A stretch of 5,107 nucleotides of DNA from JBDZUZ01 sp040255445 (GTDB taxonomy: Bacteria > Planctomycetota > Phycisphaerae > Phycisphaerales > UBA1924): the NCBI GenBank assembly GCA_040255445.1, contig JBDZUZ010000210.1:1-5107 (forward strand). The letters run 5' to 3'. The notes below the pieces were generated by a model. The model was not told where the DNA came from and did no database searches. It was given only the letters and a program-made list of their open reading frames with translations. A program made the position numbers and the translations under genes. Shown piece after piece: positions 1 to 5,107 of the stretch (the stretch's first letter is position 1; every line of letters begins with the position of its first letter).

Positions 1-259
1 CCGGCCGGCGGGTGCGGGTGACGGCGTTCGCAAGCGCCTTGCAGTCAAGGGCCCAGGCGCCGACGGCGAGCCCGGGCAGGACGACCAGCCCGGTCAGCGC
101 CAGGAGCGCCACCGTGGGGGTCGCGGGGATGTGCTCGGGCATCAGGCGGAACGCGGCCAGGAGCCCCGCGGCGGCGGAAGCTGCTCCGATGGCGACGATC
201 CCGGCACGCCGGGCGGCGCGGAAGACTCGGTCGTTGCTGATGCCCACAGACTCTCCCAT
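1..259 (-). CDS. Partial small membrane protein, two predicted helices (5' end of gene; 3' end outside window)
   Basis: I do not recognise the family. Reading the reverse strand from the ATG at 259-257 gives 86 codons without a stop, running off the left edge of the window. The N-terminus (MGESVGISNDRVFRAARR) is basic. It is followed by a hydrophobic Ala/Gly/Leu-rich stretch at about residues 19-37, a short polar loop (RLMPEHIPATPT), a second hydrophobic stretch at about 49-70 ending in GAWAL, and then a basic segment (KALANAVTRTRRP). Charges on both flanks suggest both ends face the cytoplasm. The other two reverse frames give Arg/Pro-rich, non-protein-like translations, which supports this frame. 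It is divergent from bamA with a 181-base gap. No clear Shine-Dalgarno sequence precedes the ATG. A GTG four codons further in is an alternative start. Function unknown; the two-helix topology is inference. Confidence 0.55.
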   Translation of the reverse strand, partial: MGESVGISNDRVFRAARRAGIVAIGAASAAAGLLAAFRLMPEHIPATPTVALLALTGLVVLPGLAVGAWALDCKALANAVTRTRRP

Positions 260-334
260 CCGACACACCCGGCCGCGTCATGAATCCGGAGCGGCGCGGC
301 CATGCGCCGGGGATTCGCCCGATCGGGGGTCGGG

Positions 335-363
335 ACTGTATCTGGAGGCGGGCGGGACCGCAA
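335..363 (-). promoter_or_regulatory. Candidate sigma70-type promoter for the reverse-strand membrane protein gene
   Basis: On the reverse strand, TTGCGG (363-358) and TACAGT (340-335) are separated by exactly 17 bases. The matches to consensus are 3/6 and 4/6. Transcription would start near 328, leaving a leader of about 70 bases before the ATG at 259. The spacing is ideal, but the hexamers are weak and such matches occur by chance. Confidence 0.25.
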
Positions 364-402
364 GCCGCGGTAAGCGGAGCACGCGGAAAGTGAGCCGCGG
401 GT

Positions 403-431
403 TTGTGAGTGCGGCCCGGCGGAGGTATCGT
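403..431 (+). promoter_or_regulatory. Candidate sigma70-type promoter for bamA
   Basis: TTGTGA (403-408) and TATCGT (426-431) are separated by exactly 17 bases, each matching 4/6 of the consensus hexamers. Transcription would begin at about 437-441, at or just before the GTG at 441 chosen as the bamA start, so the mRNA would be leaderless or nearly so. A GGAGG at 421-425 lies inside this element, 15 bases from the GTG, which is too far for a typical ribosome binding site. The prediction rests on hexamer match and spacing only. Confidence 0.35.
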
Positions 432-440
432 CCGCTCCCT

Positions 441-2930
441 GTGCGCGAGTCAGCACGCGAGCGCGGTACCCGTTGGCGGCCCAACCCGGCCCCGGTGGCG
501 GCCGCGCTGATCCTGCTCGCCGGCGCAGCGACCGGCCTGGCCCAACCGGCTCCGACCGAAACGCCCTCGGGCGGCGCGGTGCGGGCCCAGGGCGCGGCCC
601 AGCCCGGTGTTCCCAAAGAGCTCGAAGGATTCGAGGGCCGCCCCATCCGCTCGGTGCAGTTCCGGAGCGCCAAGGTCGAGGGCGAGCTGCCGCTGGATGC
701 TCAGACCGAAGACCTGGCCCGCAACCAGCTCCGCCTGCGGCCCGGCCAGGCCTTCGACACCACGCTGGTCAGCGAGGATGTCGCGCGGCTGAACCGGCTG
801 GCGCGGTTCCAGCGGGTCGAGGCCCGCGTGCAGCTGCTCCAGGACGGCTCGGTCGACCTCATCTACGTGTTGAGCCTGCAGCCGATCGTGCAGAGCGTGC
901 AGGTCGTGGGCAACAAGAAGCTCGACGACGACACGATCCTCAACCAGGTCTCGGTGCTGGAGAACACCCCCGTCGATCCCACACAGCTCGACCGGGCGGC
1001 GCGCCGGATCGAGGAGTCCTATCGCGCGCAGGGGTACTACAACGCCCTGGTCACCGTCGATGAGGAGCAGCTCCGCGAGACGGGGATCGTGCTCTTCGTG
1101 GTGCGTGAGGGCGAGCGGACCAAGATCACCGACATCCGCTTCGAGGGCAATCTCGCCTTTGCCGGGCGCGAGGTCCGCACGGCGATCAAGACCAAGGAAG
1201 CCTGGCTGCTCTCCAAGGGCCGGCTCGACCCTGATCAGATCGCGGGCGATGTCGCCTCGATCATCGAGTTCTACAAGGACCGCGGCTACCTCGATGTCCG
1301 CGCCGACAGCGTCGTGACGCTCGCGCCCAACGGCCGCGAGGCGATCGTGACCTTCGTGATCGACGAGGGGCCGCGATACACGCTGCGGGATGTCCGCACC
1401 AGCTTCGCACCGGGCGATCCGCAGATCTTCGATGAGCCCCAGCTCCTGGGCCTCATGACGATCAAGCCCGGCGATGTCTACAGCCTCAAGAAGCTCGATG
1501 AGTCGGTCACGCTGCTCAAGTCGGCGTACCACAAGCTGGGCTACACCGATGCGGTGGTGCGCCGCCGCGAGCTGCGCGACCCGGACAACCCGGTCGTCGA
1601 TGTGCTGCTGGTGATCGACGAGGGCGAGCGGTTCCGCGTGGGCGAGGTGATCGTCCGCGGCAACACGATCACCCGCGACGATGTCGTCCGCCGCAACGTG
1701 ACGATCCAGCCCGACCGGCCGATGGACCGCACCGAGGCCGAGGAAACCGAGCGGCGGCTCCGCAACAGCCGCCTCTTCGCCCCCGGCAGCGCGAAGGTGA
1801 CGATCCAGCCCGAGGACCCCGAGCACCCCGGCTACCGCGATGTGCTGGTTGAGGTCGACGAGACCAATACCGGCGAATTCGCCGTCGGCGGCGCTGTCAG
1901 CTCCGATGCCGGCCTTTACGCGACGATCTCGCTCACGCAGCGGAACTTCGACATCACCGACACGCCGGACACCTTCGGCGAGCTCTTCAGCGGCGATGCG
2001 TTCCGCGGCGGCGGTCAGACCTTCACGATCGCCGCGCTCCCCGGCGACCGCGTGCGGCAGTTCAGCGTCTCGCTCACCGATCCGTACCTGTTTGAGACCG
2101 ATTACTCGGGCGGCGCTTCGGCGTACTACCGGCAGCGCCTCTACCGCGCCTACGACGAGGAACGCTACGGCGGCTCCTTCCGCATCGGCCGCCGCTTCGG
2201 GTCACGCTGGCAGGCGAGCATCCCGTTCCGGCTTGAATCGGTCGCGCTCAGCGACATCGACGAGGATGCGCCCACCGACTATTACGACTGGGAGGAGCGG
2301 CAGAACCTCGCGAGCGTCGGCCTGACCCTGAGCCGCTCGACGCTCAACAACCCGTTCCGCCCGACCGCGGGCAACGTGATCGAGATGGGCGTTGAACAGT
2401 TCGGCGGCGTGAGCGATGTGAACTTCACGCGGCTCACCGCGGGCTACAACGGCTACTTCTCGCTCTCGGAGGACATCTTCGGCCGCCGCACAGTGCTGAA
2501 CCTCAACTCGAAGATCGGCTGGATCCCGCAGGACGGCGACGATGTGCCGTTCTACGAGAAGTTCTACCTGGGCGGCCGCAGCTTCCGCGGCTTCGCGTTC
2601 CGCGCCGTTTCGCCGGTGGGCATCGAGAACGACTCGGGCGAGGTGGGCAACGACCCGGTCGGCGGTAACTTCTCCTTCTTCCTGGGTCTCGAACTCGAGC
2701 AGCCGGTATACGAGGATGTCGTCTCGGTCGTGGGCTTCATCGACACGGGCACGGTGACCGACGAACTCTCGCTCGACGACTACCGGGTCTCTGTCGGCGC
2801 GGGGCTGCGGCTGTATGTGCCCCAGCTCTCGACCGCGCCGCTGGCCTTCGACTTTGGCTTCCCGCTGATCGCCGCGGAGACGGACCGCGAGCAGGTCTTC
2901 ACCTTCTCGATCGACGTGCCATTCAACTAG
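441..2930 (+). CDS. bamA: Outer-membrane protein assembly factor BamA (Omp85 family)
   Basis: This is the central subunit of the outer-membrane assembly machine: it binds unfolded proteins through periplasmic POTRA domains and inserts them as beta-barrels. The GTG at 441 gives 829 residues, near the usual ~800, and puts a good signal peptide at the N-terminus: an Arg-rich n-region, a core VAAALILLAGAATGLA, and likely cleavage after residue 34 (GLA/QP). The frame stays open upstream to position 12, but that part is Arg-rich, has no signal-peptide character and overlaps the divergent gene. GTGs at 390 and 405 remain possible starts. A Pro/Ala-rich linker (about 35-67) leads to five POTRA-like domains at about 68-145, 148-224, 227-312, 313-397 and 398-474. 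The barrel spans about 477-829. Barrel landmarks are TDPYLF (546-551), FYEKFYLGG, the loop-6 FRGF at 715-718 (VRGF in E. coli), DPVGGN and GFIDTGTV (765-772). The protein ends in a beta-signal-like alternating strand, FTFSIDVPFN. Confidence 0.95.
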   Translation: MRESARERGTRWRPNPAPVAAALILLAGAATGLAQPAPTETPSGGAVRAQGAAQPGVPKELEGFEGRPIRSVQFRSAKVEGELPLDAQTEDLARNQLRLRPGQAFDTTLVSEDVARLNRLARFQRVEARVQLLQDGSVDLIYVLSLQPIVQSVQVVGNKKLDDDTILNQVSVLENTPVDPTQLDRAARRIEESYRAQGYYNALVTVDEEQLRETGIVLFVVREGERTKITDIRFEGNLAFAGREVRTAIKTKEAWLLSKGRLDPDQIAGDVASIIEFYKDRGYLDVRADSVVTLAPNGREAIVTFVIDEGPRYTLRDVRTSFAPGDPQIFDEPQLLGLMTIKPGDVYSLKKLDESVTLLKSAYHKLGYTDAVVRRRELRDPDNPVVDVLLVIDEGERFRVGEVIVRGNTITRDDVVRRNVTIQPDRPMDRTEAEETERRLRNSRLFAPGSAKVTIQPEDPEHPGYRDVLVEVDETNTGEFAVGGAVSSDAGLYATISLTQRNFDITDTPDTFGELFSGDAFRGGGQTFTIAALPGDRVRQFSVSLTDPYLFETDYSGGASAYYRQRLYRAYDEERYGGSFRIGRRFGSRWQASIPFRLESVALSDIDEDAPTDYYDWEERQNLASVGLTLSRSTLNNPFRPTAGNVIEMGVEQFGGVSDVNFTRLTAGYNGYFSLSEDIFGRRTVLNLNSKIGWIPQDGDDVPFYEKFYLGGRSFRGFAFRAVSPVGIENDSGEVGNDPVGGNFSFFLGLELEQPVYEDVVSVVGFIDTGTVTDELSLDDYRVSVGAGLRLYVPQLSTAPLAFDFGFPLIAAETDREQVFTFSIDVPFN

Positions 2931-3135
2931 AAACCAGACTGGAAACACGTCAGGCGGGCCCGGGCGGCGGTTCTGGCGGCGGGACCCGACGGCGGTCGGG
3001 GCCGGTGGGACCATGGGCCGGGAACCGGTCGGCGGGGGCGGGGTCGTACAATGGTCGGCCGCGGTGCACGCCGCGCCGGCTTCACACGCGGATACAGACT
3101 CTGTCACGATCACGATGCACAGGACCACACACCGG
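2931..3135 (+). other. G-run-rich spacer between bamA and ompH
   Basis: This 205-base gap contains nine runs of three or more G on the + strand between 2956 and 3043 (for example 2998-3001, 3007-3009, 3015-3017, 3020-3022, 3034-3038 and 3040-3043). Four closely spaced runs could fold as a G-quadruplex in the RNA or the displaced strand. I find no convincing terminator hairpin. The ompH frame stays open upstream to 3013, but that translation is Gly/Val-rich and not protein-like. The gap separates bamA from the tightly coupled ompH-lpxD pair. Confidence 0.5.
3047..3052 (+). promoter_or_regulatory. Candidate -10 element (TACAAT) for ompH-lpxD
   Basis: TACAAT matches 5/6 of TATAAT and stands out in otherwise G+C-rich DNA, directly after the G-run tract. 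Transcription would start near 3059, giving a leader of about 75 bases before the ATG at 3136. No -35 hexamer is recognisable 16-18 bases upstream (the sequence there is around ACCGGT), so activity would need an activator, a different sigma preference, or the match is chance. Confidence 0.3.
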
Positions 3136-3792
3136 ATGAACGCCACCACGACCCGCATGTCCCGCTCGCCCCTCGCCGCCGCGGCGGTGCTGGGCGTCTC
3201 GATCCTCGCCGCCGGCGCGATCAACTCCTTCGCCACGGCCACGCCCAGCGCGGCCGTGGCCCCGGCCCCGACAGCCATCGCGCTCATCGACCTCCCCAAG
3301 CTCATCAACGGCCTGACCGAACTGGCCGAGAAGAACGCCGAGGTCGGCGTCCGCCGCGATCAGCTCCAGAAGCAGCTCGACGAGCTCGACAAGCAGATCA
3401 AGCAGATCGACACCGAGCTCAACGATGTGATCCCCAAGAACGCCACCAAGCAGCGCACCGAGAAGCTCGCGCAGAAGTTCGAGATCGAAAGCCTGCAGGA
3501 GGCGCGGGCCAAGGCCTACCAGCGGCTGATCGACCTTGAGAACGGCGACATTATCCGCGACCTCTACGGCAAGATTCAGGCCAGCATCGAGGCCTTCGCC
3601 AAGAAGGAGGGCTTCGATCTGGTGCTGCTCGATGACCGCGCGATCCAGATCCCGACCAACCGCGTCTCGATCCGCGAGATCAACCCGATCATCGAATCGA
3701 AGCGGATCCTCTTTGCCAAGGACGGCATGGACGTGACGGACCGGCTCCTCACGATCATGAACAACGAGTACAAGGCGAACATGAAGCGGTGA
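3136..3792 (+). CDS. ompH: OmpH/Skp-family periplasmic chaperone
   Basis: Skp/OmpH proteins are periplasmic holdases, trimers in E. coli, that keep unfolded outer-membrane proteins soluble on their way to BamA. From the ATG at 3136 the product is 218 residues, slightly longer than E. coli Skp (about 160). It starts with a signal peptide: basic n-region, hydrophobic core at about 12-26, and likely cleavage at ATA/TP near residue 35. Next comes a strand IALIDLPKLI (about 48-57), matching the family's first core strand. A long charged helical region (about 59-135, rich in Lys, Glu, Gln and Leu heptads) would form the tentacle. The returning core strand is FDLVLLDD (160-167), and the C-terminus includes ILFAKDGMDVTDRLL. 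ATGs at 3115 and 3157 are alternative starts; none has a strong Shine-Dalgarno, and 3136 gives a well-formed signal peptide. It lies between bamA and lpxD, as skp does in E. coli. Family assignment is firm; trimeric behaviour is inferred from the family. Confidence 0.9.
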   Translation: MNATTTRMSRSPLAAAAVLGVSILAAGAINSFATATPSAAVAPAPTAIALIDLPKLINGLTELAEKNAEVGVRRDQLQKQLDELDKQIKQIDTELNDVIPKNATKQRTEKLAQKFEIESLQEARAKAYQRLIDLENGDIIRDLYGKIQASIEAFAKKEGFDLVLLDDRAIQIPTNRVSIREINPIIESKRILFAKDGMDVTDRLLTIMNNEYKANMKR

Positions 3793-4934
3793 CCGGCCGC
3801 GGCGAGGCGAGCTTGACCGACTCGACGGCCACATCCCCCACCGACGCGGCGGCCCGCAACGGCGGTTCGCCGCCCTCGTCGATCACCGCCGGTGAACTGG
3901 CGCGCGTGCTGAGCGCGAAACTGGTCGGCGCGGACGATGTGATTCTTGATCGCATCGAGCCGATCGATCACGCCGGCGCGGGAGCGCTCACCTTCATCCG
4001 CACGATGGCGTACGCCGCATCGTGGCCGGGGAGCAACGCGAGCGCTGCGCTGGTGAGCAGCGCGGTGCCCTTCGATGGGCACCTCAAGGCCGAGGACGGC
4101 ACACCCGGCCGCGGCCGGGCGCTGCTCTTCGTTCCGGATGCGGACCTCGCGCTCATCCGCATTCTCGAGGTGCTCGCGGGGCGGCCGGAGTTCAAGCCCG
4201 GCGTGCACGCCTCGGCGGTTGTCGATGCGACGGCGACGATCGATGAGTCCGCTTCGGTCGGGGCCAACTGCGTCGTCGGGCCGCGGTGCGTGATTGGGCC
4301 CAAGGTGCGGCTCGAGGCGGGCGTGCTGCTGGGGCACGGTGTTTCGATCGGCACGGGCTCGATCCTGCACCCGGGTGTGAAGGTGCTGGATCGGTGCAAG
4401 GTCGGCGCGGAGTGCATCCTGCACTCGGGTGTTGTGATCGGCGGCGACGGCTTCGGGTACCACCCGCGGCCTGATGGACGCGGCGTGATCAAGATCCCGC
4501 ATATCGGCGCGGTGTCGATCGGTGATCAGGTGGAGATCGGCGCGAACAGCTGTGTCGATCGCGCCAAGTTCGGCGACACGGTGATCGGCGCGGGCACGAA
4601 GATCGACAACCTGGTGCAGATCGGGCATGGCTGCCGCGTCGGCCGATCCTGCATCATCTGCGGGCATGTCGGTCTGGCGGGCTCGGTGAGCGTCGGCGAC
4701 GGCGTGATGCTGGGCGGCAAGGTGGGCGTGGCGGACAACGTGAAGATCGGTCCGGGCGCGAAGATCGCGGCGTACGCGGCGGTGAGCAACGATGTCCCCG
4801 CCGGCGCGATCTACATGGGCCAGCCCGCGGGCCCGGCCTCGGAGTGGAAGCGGAACTACGCAGCGCTGAGGAACCTCGGCAAGATCCTGCCGCGGATCAA
4901 GCGCGCCACACGCGAGCTCGATGCGGAACTCTGA
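3789..4934 (+). CDS. lpxD: UDP-3-O-(3-hydroxyacyl)glucosamine N-acyltransferase LpxD
   Basis: LpxD is a cytoplasmic trimeric enzyme of lipid A synthesis that moves a 3-hydroxyacyl chain from acyl carrier protein to the 2-amino group of UDP-3-O-acyl-glucosamine. The 381-residue product has an N-terminal uridine-binding domain (about 32-135, with ALTFIR at 66-71). It is followed by a left-handed beta-helix of hexapeptide repeats (about 137-345) and a C-terminal helix (SEWKRNYAALRNLGKILPRI). The segment VIGGDGFGY ... IKIPHIG ... IGDQVEIGANSCVDRA matches E. coli LpxD closely. His280 in QIGHGC aligns with the catalytic His239. From there the alignment runs without gaps to Asn317 at E. coli His276 and Ala331 at the chain-length ruler Met290. 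It is about 40 residues longer than E. coli LpxD, with a polar N-terminal tail and an insert near 95-110. The GTG start overlaps the ompH stop (GTGA), implying coupled translation. A TTG at 3813 would shorten it by 8 residues. Confidence 0.96.
   Translation: MTGRGEASLTDSTATSPTDAAARNGGSPPSSITAGELARVLSAKLVGADDVILDRIEPIDHAGAGALTFIRTMAYAASWPGSNASAALVSSAVPFDGHLKAEDGTPGRGRALLFVPDADLALIRILEVLAGRPEFKPGVHASAVVDATATIDESASVGANCVVGPRCVIGPKVRLEAGVLLGHGVSIGTGSILHPGVKVLDRCKVGAECILHSGVVIGGDGFGYHPRPDGRGVIKIPHIGAVSIGDQVEIGANSCVDRAKFGDTVIGAGTKIDNLVQIGHGCRVGRSCIICGHVGLAGSVSVGDGVMLGGKVGVADNVKIGPGAKIAAYAAVSNDVPAGAIYMGQPAGPASEWKRNYAALRNLGKILPRIKRATRELDAEL
3804..3807 (+). promoter_or_regulatory. GAGG ribosome-binding site favouring an alternative lpxD start
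   Basis: GAGG lies 5 bases before a TTG at 3813 that is in frame with lpxD. The GTG at 3789 has only AAGG (3772-3775) 13 bases away, which is far for direct initiation. The GTG could still be used through reinitiation after the overlapping ompH stop. The two starts differ by 8 residues ahead of the conserved domain, so function does not distinguish them. Confidence 0.3.
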
Positions 4935-4943
4935 TCACCTGTG

Positions 4944-4979
4944 CCTCAACTTTCCCGCCCCCAGGCGGGACAGTTGAGG
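4944..4979 (+). terminator. Strong hairpin after lpxD, probable transcription terminator or 3'-end stabiliser
   Basis: CCTCAACT (4944-4951) pairs perfectly with AGTTGAGG (4972-4979). After one T/C mismatch, TCCCGCC (4953-4959) pairs with GGCGGGA (4964-4970), closing a CCCA loop. That gives 15 base pairs over 16 positions, starting 10 bases after the lpxD stop. No T-tract follows (the next bases are GCTCGGCGCC), so it is not a canonical intrinsic terminator. It could halt polymerase without U residues or protect the mRNA end. Because the stem is nearly symmetric, it may act on both strands. Confidence 0.65.
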
Positions 4980-5022
4980 GCTCGGCGCCGCATCCACATC
5001 GGACGAAGGAGCACGAAGAGGA

Positions 5023-5044
5023 GCCGATTGCGCGAGCAATCGGT
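5023..5044. repeat. Inverted repeat with GCGA tetraloop
   Basis: CCGATTGC (5024-5031) and GCAATCGG (5036-5043) pair perfectly around GCGA (5032-5035), with a possible extra G-T wobble pair at 5023/5044. In RNA from the + strand GCGA is a GNRA-type loop, which is especially stable; the reverse strand would have TCGC. It sits 44 bases beyond the lpxD hairpin, just after two imperfect tandem copies of ACGAAG(A)GGAGC (5003-5012 and 5013-5024). It could be a second terminator, part of the next gene's leader, or part of a dispersed intergenic repeat. Confidence 0.5.
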
Positions 5045-5107
5045 GTCTCCAGCGTCGTGTTCCGCCGACCGTGCATCGCGCTCGCGTGCGCCCAAAGACA
5101 CACCGAT

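Noticed and set aside
12..440. In-frame N-terminal extension of BamA back to position 12
   Set aside because: The translation is Arg/Ala/Pro-rich, overlaps the divergent gene that has real membrane-protein character, and would bury the signal peptide about 150 residues inside the protein.
450..1826. Long reverse-strand open frame (458 codons) opposite bamA
   Set aside because: It is an antisense shadow of the high-G+C bamA gene: His/Asp/Arg/Leu-rich, no recognisable domain, and it mirrors the codon structure of the + strand.
2202..3308. Reverse-strand open frame of 368 codons spanning the bamA end and the spacer
   Set aside because: Composition is typical of an antisense shadow, and it covers three unrelated elements (bamA end, spacer, ompH start).
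3576..4667. Reverse-strand open frame of 363 codons opposite lpxD
   Set aside because: Its regular Asp/His/Arg-rich pattern simply reflects the hexapeptide repeats of lpxD read backwards.
3789..4934. Regular short-period repeats in lpxD, considered as tandem repeat or CRISPR-like DNA
   Set aside because: The 18-base periodicity comes from the hexapeptide repeats of the beta-helix; there are no identical repeats or spacers.
4897..5103. Reverse-strand open frame of 68 codons at the right edge
   Set aside because: It runs through both hairpins and into the lpxD 3' end, with no family resemblance or ribosome binding site.
5028..5107. Possible next gene starting at TTG 5028 (AGGAG at 5019-5023) or GTG 5057
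   Set aside because: The TTG lies inside the hairpin stem, and the readable residues are Ser/Arg/Ala-rich without recognisable features. The window ends too soon to judge.

Overview
The window is high-G+C DNA with dense coding. It carries most of an outer-membrane biogenesis locus on the + strand: bamA (outer-membrane protein insertase), an ompH/skp-type periplasmic chaperone, and lpxD (lipid A acyltransferase). This is the classical bamA-skp-lpxD order of diderm bacteria. The sequence style (high G+C, frequent GAT for Asp, GTG starts, a Pro/Ala-rich linker after the BamA signal peptide, an LpxD only moderately like the proteobacterial one) makes me favour a planctomycete of the Phycisphaerae type. 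That is an impression: no rRNA or marker in the window settles it, and another high-G+C diderm phylum is possible.

Layout: positions 1-259 hold the 5' part of a reverse-strand gene for a small two-helix membrane protein, cut by the window edge. Positions 260-440 form a divergent intergenic region with candidate promoters in both directions and a perfect 10-bp palindrome. bamA most likely starts at the GTG at 441 and ends at 2930. A 205-base, strongly G-run-rich spacer with a TACAAT element precedes ompH (about 3136-3792). lpxD overlaps the ompH stop by 4 bases (3789-4934), so the two should be translationally coupled. A strong 16-position hairpin follows lpxD at 4944-4979, without a T-tract. 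The last 127 bases hold a second hairpin with a GCGA loop and no gene I can support.

How the genes fit together: the OmpH/Skp protein would carry unfolded outer-membrane proteins across the periplasm to BamA, which inserts them as beta-barrels. LpxD adds the N-linked 3-hydroxyacyl chains to the UDP-glucosamine precursor of lipid A, the outer-leaflet lipid of the same membrane. I see no unknown defence, mobile or RNA-guided system here. The points most worth following up are the lipid A acyl-ruler residue in LpxD, the divergent promoter with a near-leaderless bamA, the G-rich spacer, and the hairpins downstream of lpxD.
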